In this document: piece by piece, positions 1-8,546 of the stretch
How positions within the stretch are numbered: position 1 is the stretch's first letter
How the letters are laid out: the number at the start of each line of letters is the position of its first letter
Assembly: GCA_028818375.1 (NCBI GenBank)
Contig: JAPPOB010000001.1
Location: forward strand, 124,001-188,000
Reading direction: 5' to 3'
Origin: Anaerolineaceae bacterium
Lineage (GTDB): Bacteria > Chloroflexota > Anaerolineae > Aggregatilineales > Phototrophicaceae
DNA length: 64,000 bases
The notes under the pieces: generated by a model
Database searches by the model: none
What the model was told of the DNA's origin: nothing
The model's input: only the letters and a program-made list of their open reading frames with translations
Translations under genes and position numbers: made by a program

Positions 1-161
1 ACGGCAACGGTTTCAATCACGAGGCGGCCGAGGTCGCGCGTTGCGTTCGGAACGGTCAGCTGGAAAGTGAGATCATGCCGCTTGATGAATCTCTGGAACT
101 AATGCGGACGATGGACGAGCTTCGCGGCCAGTGGGGTCTGCGCTACCCGATGGAGGATTGA
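1..161 (+). CDS. Gfo/Idh/MocA-family oxidoreductase, C-terminal fragment
   Basis: The reading frame is open from the window edge and stops with TGA at 159-161, so only about the last 52 residues are visible. They contain a Gly-Asn-Gly-Phe start, a [13 protein letters not shown] helix and end in GLRYPMED. This pattern (E-A-x-E-V-x-R-C-x-R-x-G, then an acidic helix and G-L-x-Y-P) is typical of the C-terminus of Gfo/Idh/MocA dehydrogenases of the dihydrodiol-dehydrogenase type, which oxidise sugars or cyclitols with NAD(P). The next gene, an aldo/keto reductase, starts 2 bases after this stop, and its GGAGG ribosome site lies inside this gene, so the two are probably co-translated in one sugar operon. 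The substrate cannot be told from this fragment. Confidence 0.75.
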   Translation, partial: GNGFNHEAAEVARCVRNGQLESEIMPLDESLELMRTMDELRGQWGLRYPMED

Positions 162-163
162 CG

Positions 164-1138
164 ATGAAGTACAGCAACATTGAAGGCGTTGCCAAACCAG
201 TTTCGCGCATCGTGCAGGGAACGGCATTCTCCGGCAGGGTATCAGACAAGCGTGACTACATGCTGGGTCTTTTTGACGACGTCTTTGAACTGGGGATCAC
301 GACCTTCGACATGGCGCACAACTATGGCGGTGGAGACGTGGAGCGCATTTTTGGTCACTGGCTGGAGACCCGCGGTGTGCGCGACGAGGTCGTAATCCTT
401 ACCAAGGGAGCCCATCACTCGCAGGACCGCAAGCGCGTGACACCATTCGACATTGAATCCGACATTTGCGATTCGCTGGCCCGCCTGGGCACGGACTTCC
501 TGGACATCTATTTGCTGCACCGCGACGACGAGTCGCAACCCGTCGGCCCCATCGTCGCCAAACTGGACGAGTATCACCGGAAAGGCGTGATCGGCCTTTA
601 CGGCGGATCCAACTGGTCGATTGAGCGCTTGCAGGAAGCCAACGCCTGGGCAGCGGCCAACGGGGCGGAGCCTTTCCGGGCCAGCAGCCCCAACTTCAGC
701 CTGGCGGACCAGATCGCGGTCCCCTGGGAGGGCTGCATCAGCATCAGCGGGCCGGGCAGCCATGATGAGCGCGCCTGGTACCAGGAGGCGCAGATGCCGC
801 TCTTCACCTGGTCGAGCCTCGCGGGCGGCTTCTTCAGCGGTCGCTTCCGCCCCGACAATCTTGACAGCTTCAGCGACTATTACGATCGGGTAGTCGTCGA
901 CTTCTATTGCAATGAGGACAACTTCGAGCGTCTGGCCCGCGCGCAGATTCTCGCGCTGGAGAAGAGTCTGACGGTGGCGCAAATCGCCGTGGCCTACATT
1001 TTCAACTCGCCGCTAAATGTCTACGCTCTCATCGCCAGCCGCAGCGCCGGGGAGTTGCAGCAAAACATAGAGGCGCTGGAACTGGAGCTTAGCCCGGCCG
1101 AAATGGCCTGGCTCGATTTGCTTGGCGATACGCGTTAG
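164..1138 (+). CDS. Aldo/keto reductase
   Basis: A 324-residue NAD(P)H-dependent oxidoreductase with the aldo/keto reductase TIM-barrel fold. The catalytic tetrad can be placed: Asp49 and Tyr54 in DMAHNYGGG, Lys81 in ILTKGAH and His119 in YLLHRDD. A strand with GLYGGSNWSIERL follows, as in the sugar and voltage-channel-beta-like branches. The start chosen is ATG 164, 8 bases after GGAGG at 152-156; a GTG at 131 would add 11 residues and overlap the upstream gene by 31 bases, so it is less likely. It sits between a Gfo/Idh/MocA dehydrogenase and NagA, which suggests work on a sugar or amino-sugar derivative. The exact substrate is unknown. Confidence 0.9.
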   Translation: MKYSNIEGVAKPVSRIVQGTAFSGRVSDKRDYMLGLFDDVFELGITTFDMAHNYGGGDVERIFGHWLETRGVRDEVVILTKGAHHSQDRKRVTPFDIESDICDSLARLGTDFLDIYLLHRDDESQPVGPIVAKLDEYHRKGVIGLYGGSNWSIERLQEANAWAAANGAEPFRASSPNFSLADQIAVPWEGCISISGPGSHDERAWYQEAQMPLFTWSSLAGGFFSGRFRPDNLDSFSDYYDRVVVDFYCNEDNFERLARAQILALEKSLTVAQIAVAYIFNSPLNVYALIASRSAGELQQNIEALELELSPAEMAWLDLLGDTR

Positions 1139-1151
1139 AGGGGCCCACTTC

Positions 1152-2303
1152 GTGCGCATTCGCAACGGCCGCATCCTCACGCCAGGCGGCGTGCTGGAGG
1201 GGCATGACCTGGTCGTTGCCGGGGGACGCATTCAGGCGCTGCAGGTCCCGGGCGGCGAAGACGGCGACATCCTTGATGCGCAGGGCCTGTGGGTCGCGCC
1301 CGGCCTGATCGACATTCACATTCACGGCGCGCTGGGATGCGACGTTATGGATGCGACAGCGGCGGCGCTGGGAAGAGTGGCGCGTTACCTTGCGCAGCAT
1401 GGCGTCACCAGCTGGCTGCCCACCACCATGAGCGCGTCCAGGGAAGAGATCGATGCCGTGATCGCCAGCGTGGCCTCATGCCCACAGCCACTGGACGGAG
1501 CGCAGCATCTGGGTGTCCACGTCGAAGGCCCGTATCTCTGCCGGAAGCATCGCGGCGCCCAGGCGGCGGAAGCCCTGCGCTTGCCGGACCCTGAAGAATA
1601 CGACGCCTGGTTGCAAGGCGGGATCGTGCGGCTCATCACCGTTGCTCCCGAATTGGCCGGGGCGGACCGTTTGATCGCGGCCGGAAGGCGGGTGGGCATT
1701 GAGTTCGCCATCGGCCACAGCGGCGCGGACTATGAAACCGTGCTGAAGGCGGCCGATCGCGGTTTGCGTCAGGCGACCCATACCTTCAATGGCATGGCCG
1801 GATTGCACCATCGCCAGCCGGGGACCCTGGGCGCCGTGCTGGATGACGATCGTGTATTCGCGCAACTCATCGGGGACGGGTTGCACGTGCACCCCGCCGT
1901 TGTGCGTTTGTTGTTGCGCGCGAAGGGACGCGACAGGGTCATTCTCATCAGCGATGCGATGCGCGCTGCGGGTCTGGGCGATGGCGACTTCGAACTCGGC
2001 GGCCAGGCCGTGACCGTCCGTGGAGGTGAGGCGCGCACGCTGGACGGCGCCCTTGCCGGCAGCACAGTGACCCTCGACGAAGTCCTGCGGCGCGTCATGC
2101 GTTACGCTGACCTGACGCTGCCACAGGCCCTGCCCATGGCGTCAACCGTGCCGGCAGCAGCCATGAGTTTGACGGGGCGCAAGGGGAGTCTGCAGGCCGG
2201 CGCAGACGCTGACATCATCCTGCTGGACGATGATGCCCAGGTGCAGTTGACCCTGGTCGGGGGTCGGGTCGTGCATGACCGGTCCGGGGTCATCAATTCG
2301 TAA
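1152..2303 (+). CDS. nagA: N-acetylglucosamine-6-phosphate deacetylase
   Basis: Amidohydrolase-superfamily enzyme of 383 residues that removes acetate from GlcNAc-6-phosphate, feeding amino-sugar recycling or peptidoglycan turnover. Visible motifs in order are the metal-binding HIH pair (His56, His58) in LIDIHIHG, the metal-ligand Glu125 in HVEGPYL, GHSGADYE, the substrate loop THTFNGM, DGLHVHP and ISDAM with the catalytic Asp. Length matches the family (about 380). I chose GTG 1152 because GAGGGG at about 1138-1143 is well spaced; a TTG at 1122 would begin inside the aldo/keto reductase. The gene begins 13 bases after that reductase and is probably in its operon. No nagB is visible in the window. 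Confidence 0.92.
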   Translation: MRIRNGRILTPGGVLEGHDLVVAGGRIQALQVPGGEDGDILDAQGLWVAPGLIDIHIHGALGCDVMDATAAALGRVARYLAQHGVTSWLPTTMSASREEIDAVIASVASCPQPLDGAQHLGVHVEGPYLCRKHRGAQAAEALRLPDPEEYDAWLQGGIVRLITVAPELAGADRLIAAGRRVGIEFAIGHSGADYETVLKAADRGLRQATHTFNGMAGLHHRQPGTLGAVLDDDRVFAQLIGDGLHVHPAVVRLLLRAKGRDRVILISDAMRAAGLGDGDFELGGQAVTVRGGEARTLDGALAGSTVTLDEVLRRVMRYADLTLPQALPMASTVPAAAMSLTGRKGSLQAGADADIILLDDDAQVQLTLVGGRVVHDRSGVINS

Positions 2304-2350
2304 GGAATCTGCTGTACGCTAGGGGCAGGTTGACGAGGAAAGGATGGATC

Positions 2351-2896
2351 ATGGCGAGAATTGAGCAGGCAACCCTGGGCGGCGGGTGCTTCTGGTGCCT
2401 GGAAGCGGTCTACCAGCAACTTGACGGCGTCAGCGAGGTGGTGTCCGGCTACGCCGGTGGCCACGTCGCCTTTCCGGACTATCGCTCCGTTTGCAACGGG
2501 ACGACCGGCCACGCCGAGGTCGTGCAACTCAGCTACGATGCAGATGTCATCACCTTTCGGGACCTGCTGGACGTCTTCTTTACGATTCACGACCCCACGA
2601 CCCTGAATCGTCAGGGCGCGGACGTGGGCACGCAGTACCGTTCGGCCATCTACACGCATTCGGAGGAGCAGGCGCAGATCGCCAGGGACGTAATCGCGGA
2701 GATCAGCGATGCCGGTCTCTGGAAGAACCCGATTGTCACCGAGGTCGAGCCGCTGGAGCGCTTCTGGCCAGGCGAGGACTATCACCAGAATTACTGGCTC
2801 AACAACCCCAACCAGGGCTACTGCCGCGTCGTCATCGCGCCCAAGGTGGCGAAGTTCCGCAAGCAGCGCCTGCAACGGCTGGCCGCGGCAAGCTGA
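2351..2896 (+). CDS. msrA: Peptide-methionine (S)-S-oxide reductase
   Basis: A 181-residue MsrA that reduces the S epimer of methionine sulfoxide in proteins. The signature GGGCFWC is at residues 10-16 with the nucleophile Cys13. YRSAIYTH and the HQNYWLNNPNQGYC stretch near residues 140-155 are typical of the family. ATG 2351 is chosen because a purine-rich AGGAAAGG site lies just upstream; a TTG at 2330 is possible but unlikely. No MsrB domain is fused and none is seen nearby. The gene ends about 35 bases before the 3' end of the opposed RNase P RNA gene, with only a short shared intergenic stretch. Confidence 0.95.
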   Translation: MARIEQATLGGGCFWCLEAVYQQLDGVSEVVSGYAGGHVAFPDYRSVCNGTTGHAEVVQLSYDADVITFRDLLDVFFTIHDPTTLNRQGADVGTQYRSAIYTHSEEQAQIARDVIAEISDAGLWKNPIVTEVEPLERFWPGEDYHQNYWLNNPNQGYCRVVIAPKVAKFRKQRLQRLAAAS

Positions 2897-2929
2897 ATCC
2901 CTTCCACACAAAACAAATGCGGCTTGCCA

Positions 2930-3285
2930 GGCCAGGCTGACCTGTAAGCCGCATTCTGTTCCCCTTGCGGGGCGACGGTCATCTATCTGTCCCGCCAGTT
3001 GCCTCGCGGGATCAAGCGACCTACCCGGCGCTGCCTGCGGGGCGGGCCACCCCTCTGCGCCTGTCTGGTCTTGCTCCCGGTGGGGTTTGCCTGGCCGCCA
3101 ACATCACTGCCGACGCCGGTGGTCTCTTGCACCACCTTTTCACCCTCACCCCCGGACGGGGGCAATCCGTTCTCTGTTGCACTTGCCGTCGCGTTACCGC
3201 GCCTGGCAGTTAGCCAGCACCGCGCCCTGTGGAGTGCGGACTTTCCTCCGGCCCGAAAACCGGCGACCGTCCGGTCAGCCTGGTG
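2930..3285 (-). ncRNA. rnpB: RNase P RNA, bacterial A-type
   Basis: Catalytic RNA of the tRNA 5'-processing ribonuclease. Read on the minus strand it has the conserved 5' block GAGGAAAGTCCGCACTCC (plus-strand 3232-3249), the 3' block ACAGATAGATGACCGTCG (2973-2990) and GCGGCTTACAGG near the end. The ends are fixed by helix P1: plus-strand 3273-3283 and 2932-2942 are exact complements over 11 bases. Total length of about 355 nt fits type A. It is transcribed towards msrA, downstream of the S41 protease gene, with its own -10 box at 3291-3296. A 10-bp stem (2916-2925 with 2946-2955) overlaps the 3' part of P1 and may act as terminator. Confidence 0.95.
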
Positions 3286-3290
3286 CTCAT

Positions 3291-3296
3291 AGTATA
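3291..3296 (-). promoter_or_regulatory. -10 box (TATACT) of rnpB
   Basis: TATACT on the minus strand, 7-8 bases before the expected 5' end of RNase P RNA at about 3284. The same hexamer precedes rnj, icd, folB and sigA in this window. No good -35 was found; a small hairpin (3314-3329) occupies that area. Confidence 0.6.
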
Positions 3297-3313
3297 CACC
3301 AGAAACAGGTGAT

Positions 3314-3397
3314 GCTTTCCGCCGAAAGCCGCACGCTTCAGCAGGCCGTCCCTCCCGGCTGCTGACCTGCCTGCATGGATTGGGCGCCTGCTGAAGC
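3314..3397. repeat. Two inverted repeats between rnpB and the S41 gene
   Basis: A short perfect stem, GCTTTC/GAAAGC (3314-3319 with 3324-3329), is followed by a perfect 12-bp inverted repeat, GCTTCAGCAGGC at 3335-3346 and GCCTGCTGAAGC at 3386-3397, with a 39-base spacer. No gene was recognised in this 180-base stretch. It could be a structured RNA, a protein-binding site or a processing signal; there is no T-run to make it an obvious terminator. Confidence 0.6.
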
Positions 3398-3443
3398 CAG
3401 GGCGTAGCGGCAACTGCCACGACTCACGGCGGAAGAGACAGGA

Positions 3444-3465
3444 GAGCGGCCCTGACGGGCCGCTC
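3444..3465 (-). terminator. Hairpin after the S41 protease gene
   Basis: Perfect 9-bp stem GAGCGGCCC/GGGCCGCTC with a 4-base loop, 14 bases after the stop codon of the minus-strand protease gene. The following bases are pyrimidine-rich but not a clean T-tract, so termination may be partial. Confidence 0.55.
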
Positions 3466-3478
3466 CCCACCCGGGCTG

Positions 3479-5845
3479 TTAAACTTCCACAGCCTCTGCT
3501 TCTTCCTCCGCAGTCACATCCACAATCTCGAGGATGAATTCGCCCTCGGAGGCGTCGTTATAGGTGGTGACTTCAACGGTCAGCACCAGGTCGGCGTCGT
3601 CGGCGCTGATGGCGTAGAGGGCCGAACTCGATCCCGGCAGGGCGATATCGTCGTTGCTGTCGAGCAGTACTTCACCACTTGCATCGTAGAGGTTCAACAA
3701 GGTGTCAAGATCGCCTTCCTCGCTGCCAAGCAGAATGTTCACCACGTTGCCAGCCGGCAGAGTCAGGCTGTAGCGCAGACGTTGACGCGCCGCAATCTGG
3801 TCCGTCACGACATCGCCGATGGCGATCTCCTCCCGGTCCTCCGGTACGATCTCGAGCGCGTCGTCCAGCCAGGCGATGGCCGCTTCGAGCACAGGGTCAT
3901 CCTCGCTGAGCAGGGTTTCCCAGGTGACCGGTACGCGAACCGTCGGCACAACGCCAATGCCTTCCAGATGGATTTCATGGTCGGCGTTGACCGAACGTCC
4001 AACTGTCAGGGTGACATCCATGTCATCCGGCATGTAGAAGGTTTCGACGCTGCCGCCCGCGCCGGCCGTGGAGGTATGGCCCACGATGGCCGCCCGGTCC
4101 TCGATCGTCATGTTCAAGGAAAAGAACTCGCAGGCGCTGTAGCAACTGGAAAAGACCAGCACGGCCACCTCGCCCTGATAGCGCAGGTTCTCTGGCGGAA
4201 GGACAAACTGGTCCTCGGTGTCCGGGTCAAAGAAAAAGTCCCCGGTGTCCTCGTCATAGTAGCCACTGTTTCCCAAGACGTGTGCATCGTCGAAGAAGTA
4301 GGCCGCCATTTGGTCGGCCAGCCAGCCGCTGCCGCCCCCGTTACTGCGCATGTCGATGATCAGACCCGGAACGGAATAGGTGTTGAGTTCCTCGATCATC
4401 CGCTCCCAGAGGTCAATCGTCAGACGCTCGTTGTCACTGAAGGAGTGAATGTTGACCAGGGTGTATTCCGTCCCCTCGATTTCCTCGAACTCCAGCGGCA
4501 GGTCATGTCGGCCGCGGCTGGCAAAAAACGAGGAAGCGTCGAAGCTGTCGCGTTCGTCGCTGACTTGCAGGGTCGCGCTGGACGCCTCTTCAGCACCCGG
4601 ATTGATCCAGCTGACTTCCACCTCGCTGTCGGCCGGGAAACGCGTGGCATAGCGCAATTGCTGCAGTCGCTTTTGCTCCTCCAGGCTGAAGGGTGCGGAC
4701 CATGCCAGGGTCTCCCGAACGTAGTCGTGAACCGGCACGCCGTTAATCTCAAGAATCTCGGCGCCATCTTCGATGTCGGCTTCAGCTGCCGGGCTGTCCT
4801 CAAGTAAAAAGTTGACCACCACGCGGCCATCATCCAAATCGCGGATGGCGATGCCGATGCCGCCGGCAGTCGCTTCCCGGAAGGCGCGATACATGGTAGG
4901 GCCAAAACTCACGCCCACGTGAGCGTCAGAAATCGACCAGGCAAAGTCCCGCAGGGCCAATTCATAGGCAGCGGAATCTTCGGCGGCCTCCGCTTCTTCG
5001 AAGAGCGGCCGAAACTCGTCGCTTTTGGCGTCCCAGTCGATACCCTTGTATTCGGTGAAGGCATATTCCAGACGGAATTTGTCCAGCATCGCGTCAAAGG
5101 CTTCTGTGTAGGAGAGTTCCGAGAAGTCGTCGACTTCGGAAGCCTCGCCCTCGATCAGATTAACGACAGGCTCCGCCGAGCGGTCAAAGACGAAGGGTTC
5201 CTCATCGAGAATGACCAGGGTGTAGCCGGCGGGGAGACCCACCGTCGGGTCATCCCCGGTGAACAGAAGGCCATCCTCGCCAAAGCCGGATGGAAAGCCC
5301 TGCTCGTCATCCGGGGCGAAGACCAGCAACTTGCCGCCGATGATTTCGTTCAGGGTTTCGGAGCGATGGCTGGTGTCCGTTGAGGCATAGGCGTTGGACC
5401 AGCCGCCGCCGTAAAGATCGCGTTCTTCCAGCTCGGGAGGCCCCCAGGTGTTGGACCAGTAAGCGACGGTGAAAATCTGTACGCCGGCGTCTTCCTCGCC
5501 GTCGTTGTCCACGTCGCGCAGGCTGCCAAGGGGTTCAAATGGCAGTTGCAGCGACCAGGAGACGGGTGAAGTGAAAAAGTCGCTCGTCAGGCGGCCCAGC
5601 ACCTGCGACTCAGGCGAAAAAATGAAATCCCGGTCCCGATCAACAAAGCCGGCCTGGTCCTCCAGGATGATGAGAGGCTCGGCGACGCCATCGGTAAGGT
5701 AGGGATTGGTGTAGGCCATTTCGCCCGTCAATACGCGCGGGCCACCCTCGTCATTGACGATTTGTGCCGGTGTCAGTTCTGTCTGGGCGCTGACTGCAAC
5801 TGTCATGGCCAGCAGCAGGCTGGCGACAAACGTTAGTTTGACCAC
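3479..5845 (-). CDS. Exported S41-type peptidase with PDZ and pre-peptidase C-terminal domains
   Basis: A 788-residue secreted protein. Residues 1-21 are a signal peptide ending AVSA-Q. A PDZ-like segment follows (IGIAIRDLDDGRVVV to GAEILEINGVPVHDYV), then the S41 tail-specific-protease core with GLIIDMRSNGGGSG and SSCYSACEFF, in which the Ser near residue 570 is the expected nucleophile. Residues of about 680-785 look like a bacterial pre-peptidase C-terminal domain (DTLLNLYDASGEVLLDSNDD). No Lys follows the nucleophile in the GHTSTAGAGGS segment where CtpA-type enzymes carry the general base, so the mechanism may differ. GTG 5845 is chosen because AGGAG lies 8 bases upstream and it begins the signal peptide exactly. 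It stands alone on its strand, ahead of rnpB. The substrate is unknown. Confidence 0.82.
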   Translation of the reverse strand: MVKLTFVASLLLAMTVAVSAQTELTPAQIVNDEGGPRVLTGEMAYTNPYLTDGVAEPLIILEDQAGFVDRDRDFIFSPESQVLGRLTSDFFTSPVSWSLQLPFEPLGSLRDVDNDGEEDAGVQIFTVAYWSNTWGPPELEERDLYGGGWSNAYASTDTSHRSETLNEIIGGKLLVFAPDDEQGFPSGFGEDGLLFTGDDPTVGLPAGYTLVILDEEPFVFDRSAEPVVNLIEGEASEVDDFSELSYTEAFDAMLDKFRLEYAFTEYKGIDWDAKSDEFRPLFEEAEAAEDSAAYELALRDFAWSISDAHVGVSFGPTMYRAFREATAGGIGIAIRDLDDGRVVVNFLLEDSPAAEADIEDGAEILEINGVPVHDYVRETLAWSAPFSLEEQKRLQQLRYATRFPADSEVEVSWINPGAEEASSATLQVSDERDSFDASSFFASRGRHDLPLEFEEIEGTEYTLVNIHSFSDNERLTIDLWERMIEELNTYSVPGLIIDMRSNGGGSGWLADQMAAYFFDDAHVLGNSGYYDEDTGDFFFDPDTEDQFVLPPENLRYQGEVAVLVFSSCYSACEFFSLNMTIEDRAAIVGHTSTAGAGGSVETFYMPDDMDVTLTVGRSVNADHEIHLEGIGVVPTVRVPVTWETLLSEDDPVLEAAIAWLDDALEIVPEDREEIAIGDVVTDQIAARQRLRYSLTLPAGNVVNILLGSEEGDLDTLLNLYDASGEVLLDSNDDIALPGSSSALYAISADDADLVLTVEVTTYNDASEGEFILEIVDVTAEEEAEAVEV

Positions 5846-5956
5846 GGGGCCACTCCTTTGTTCCGATCCAGGCAACTGATTTTACAACTATTCCCGCCAA
5901 TACTTGCCATTGCCTTAATGCAATCCTGGCAGTTGGTTAACGGCCGCTGCCCGCGC

Positions 5957-5985
5957 TTGTTGCCAAATCTGCCGACAATTACAAT
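5957..5985 (+). promoter_or_regulatory. Promoter for the transglutaminase-like gene
   Basis: TTGTTG at 5957-5962 and TACAAT at 5980-5985 with a 17-base spacer. The predicted start near 5992 gives a leader of about 23 bases before GTG 6015. Confidence 0.55.
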
Positions 5986-6014
5986 ATCATATCTTCACCT
6001 GGAGCAAACCTGAC

Positions 6015-8546
6015 GTGAGCGCCGGTCCGGGTCAGTCGACTTCCGCGCCTTCGTGGCTGCGGCAACGCAGCCATGAAACGCGGCGGATGCTGGCCGCTGC
6101 AGAGCCCGCCACGCTGCTCATACTGACACTCCTGCTCTTGACGCCGCTGTTGTCGCTGCGGGCCGCCGGCTGGCCGCTGTCGATGGACACGGCCGTCCCC
6201 GTCCTGTTGTTGTCGCTGCTCTTCAGTTTGTGGCTGGCGCTCAGCCGACACAGCGAACTGTTCGCCTTGCTACTCAGCTGGCTCTACGGCTTCAGCAGCA
6301 CCTTGTTGCTTGTGGCAGCCAATGAACCCGGTGACCTGTTTCAGGGCATTGCCAGCCTGCTGCAAAGGGTCGTGTTGTGGGTCGACGCGGCGCTGACCGG
6401 CAGTTTCAGCCAGGACGCGGTGATCCTGAATCTGCTGCTGGCAGCAGTGATCTGGCTGTTGACCTACAACGCGGTCTGGCACGTGTACCGCATCAACCAG
6501 GTGCTGCGCGCCGTGCTGCCCGTGGGGCTGGCGCTGCTCGCCAACGCCTTCTCCTACCAGGGCGCCACCAACCTGGACCCCTTTCTTGGCGCTTTCCTGT
6601 TTTTGTCCCTGTTGCTCGTCATTCGCTCCAGTCTGGAAGGGCGAGAGTGGCAGTGGTATGTCAATCGCGTACGGGTACCCCGCAACCTGAGGCGCCAGTT
6701 CTATCAACTGGGGGGTCTGCTGGCGCTGCTGGCCCTGCTGCTGGCATGGTTATTGCCGGCGACTAACCTCCAGCAACGCCTGGACCAACTGGAAGAATTG
6801 CTGGCCGGGGAGCCACTGACGGAGGCAGCCAACCTGCTTGACCGCCTCTTTTCCTCGGGCGACCTGCCCGGCCCGGCCACGGCGGACTACTACGGAGGAG
6901 ACTCGCTGCAGCTGGGCGGCGCGGTCCGTTTGGGGGACGATGTGGTCATGCAGGTGGCTGCGCCTCCGGAGCATCGTTATTACTGGCGATCCCGGGTGTT
7001 TGACATTTACGAGAACGGTCGCTGGCTTCCCGCGGCCGATACGCGTCTCACAGACCCGCAGGCACCCCTGGAATTGCCACCGGTCGGCGCCGCGGATGAG
7101 ACGCGGGTGGCCATCGATCAGACATTCACCATGGCCCTGCGCGCCTCGCGCCTGGTTTACGCCGCGCCGCAGGTTGCCGCGGTCAACTTGCCCACGCGCA
7201 GCGACATTCGCTACATTGGCCCCGACGGACGATTTCTTGAACCGCCGGCACGTGACCAGCAAATTCGGTCCGTCAACGTTTCGGTTATTCGTCCCTTGAG
7301 TGTGCTGTACAGCGGGGACAGTTACACGGTTACCAGCCTGCTCAATACAGCCAGCGCCGATCAATTGCGCCCGGCCGGTCGCGACTGGCCCGACTGGGTA
7401 CGCAGCCTGTACTTTTACGTGTCGCCCTCCGTGACGGCGCGCACCCGCGAACTGGCCCTCAACATTGTCAATTCTGCCGGCGCCGAGACTCCCTACGATC
7501 AGGCCGTGGCGCTGGAATCCTGGCTGCGGCAGAACATACGTTACAACGAACTCATCCCTTCTCCGCCGGAAGGGCAGGACCCGGTCGACTGGCTGCTATT
7601 TGATATCGGGGAAGGCTATTGCAACTACTATGCCTCGGCCATGATCGTCATGTTGCGTTCGCTGGGGGTCCCTGCACGGCTGGCCACCGGCTTCGCGCAG
7701 GGCCGCTGGGATGCCGCCGGGTCGCATTACGAAGTGCTGGAGCGTGACGCGCACTCCTGGGTAGAAGTATATTTTCCGGGCTATGGCTGGGTCGAGTTTG
7801 AACCGACCTCCGCCCAGGCGCCCCTGAATCGCGAGGACCCGGAACAGTCGCTCGTTCCTGCGGAAAGTACACTCCCAACAGCGACGGCGACGGCGACAGC
7901 CACGCCGACACCCGACGAGCAACAGGATTTCCCTTCACCGGAACCTGAAAGGGAGGTCTTGCCGGAGAGGCCCGACCTTACCCCGACCTCCACACCCACT
8001 CCCACGCCTACGTCCACGCCATCGCCAACATTTACGCCGTCGCCCACGGCCACGCCATCGCCGACTCACGACCTGCCCTCCGTCCCGCCGCAGTCGGCGC
8101 CGCCCCTGGATTCGCCGCAAAGTGATCCGCCGGAAGCTCCGTCCAGTGTCCCGCCCCTGCCAAACGGTCTGCTTGCCGCCATGTTTTTGCTGTTGCTGCT
8201 GTTGCTCCTGCTGTTCCTGTGGTGGTGGTGGGAATGGCGCGGGCTGCGCCGAATGAACCCGATCGCCAGGGCGTGGGCGCGACTGGAACGATATACCCAA
8301 CTACTCGGCATTCGAATGGACCCGGCCCAGACGCCGGCCGAACGTCGCCGCCGCATTGTAGAGGACCTGCCGGTCGCCGAAGCGCCGGTGACGGCCATCA
8401 CTTCCCTCTACATGCGGGCCCGCTATGGTCCGGCCAGTCAGGCCGATGCGGACAGCAACGAAGCCGACATCTCCTGGGGGCGGGCGCGTTACCGGATTCT
8501 AAGGCGCTGGCTGGGGCGCGTGTTGTTACCCTGGCGAGGGCGCTGA
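6015..8546 (+). CDS. TgpA-like membrane transglutaminase-core protein
   Basis: An 843-residue membrane protein. The N-terminal part (about residues 30-260) is a cluster of hydrophobic helices as in the TgpA N-terminal domain. An extracytoplasmic region follows with a transglutaminase/papain-like core: Cys near residue 536 in GYCNYYASAMIVMLRSLG, His near 580 in RDAHSWVEVYFPGYGW, and an acidic EFEPTS where many relatives have Asp. A long Thr/Pro/Ser linker (about 615-700) resembles a wall-spanning or glycosylated stretch. One more helix and a small cytoplasmic DUF4129-type tail (LERYTQLLGIRMDPAQTPAER) end the protein. GTG 6015 has GGAG 10 bases upstream. Relatives often lie beside MoxR ATPases and DUF58 proteins, but none is here. 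The 3' end overlaps the opposed rnj gene by 21 bases. Confidence 0.88.
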   Translation: MSAGPGQSTSAPSWLRQRSHETRRMLAAAEPATLLILTLLLLTPLLSLRAAGWPLSMDTAVPVLLLSLLFSLWLALSRHSELFALLLSWLYGFSSTLLLVAANEPGDLFQGIASLLQRVVLWVDAALTGSFSQDAVILNLLLAAVIWLLTYNAVWHVYRINQVLRAVLPVGLALLANAFSYQGATNLDPFLGAFLFLSLLLVIRSSLEGREWQWYVNRVRVPRNLRRQFYQLGGLLALLALLLAWLLPATNLQQRLDQLEELLAGEPLTEAANLLDRLFSSGDLPGPATADYYGGDSLQLGGAVRLGDDVVMQVAAPPEHRYYWRSRVFDIYENGRWLPAADTRLTDPQAPLELPPVGAADETRVAIDQTFTMALRASRLVYAAPQVAAVNLPTRSDIRYIGPDGRFLEPPARDQQIRSVNVSVIRPLSVLYSGDSYTVTSLLNTASADQLRPAGRDWPDWVRSLYFYVSPSVTARTRELALNIVNSAGAETPYDQAVALESWLRQNIRYNELIPSPPEGQDPVDWLLFDIGEGYCNYYASAMIVMLRSLGVPARLATGFAQGRWDAAGSHYEVLERDAHSWVEVYFPGYGWVEFEPTSAQAPLNREDPEQSLVPAESTLPTATATATATPTPDEQQDFPSPEPEREVLPERPDLTPTSTPTPTPTSTPSPTFTPSPTATPSPTHDLPSVPPQSAPPLDSPQSDPPEAPSSVPPLPNGLLAAMFLLLLLLLLLFLWWWWEWRGLRRMNPIARAWARLERYTQLLGIRMDPAQTPAERRRRIVEDLPVAEAPVTAITSLYMRARYGPASQADADSNEADISWGRARYRILRRWLGRVLLPWRGR

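Noticed and set aside
2930..3420. Open frames on both strands across the rnpB region
   Set aside because: They lie on the RNase P RNA, which is supported by conserved blocks and helix P1.
7860..8100. Repetitive DNA in the transglutaminase gene as a tandem repeat or CRISPR-like array
   Set aside because: The repeats are in-frame Thr/Pro codons of a linker, without spacers.
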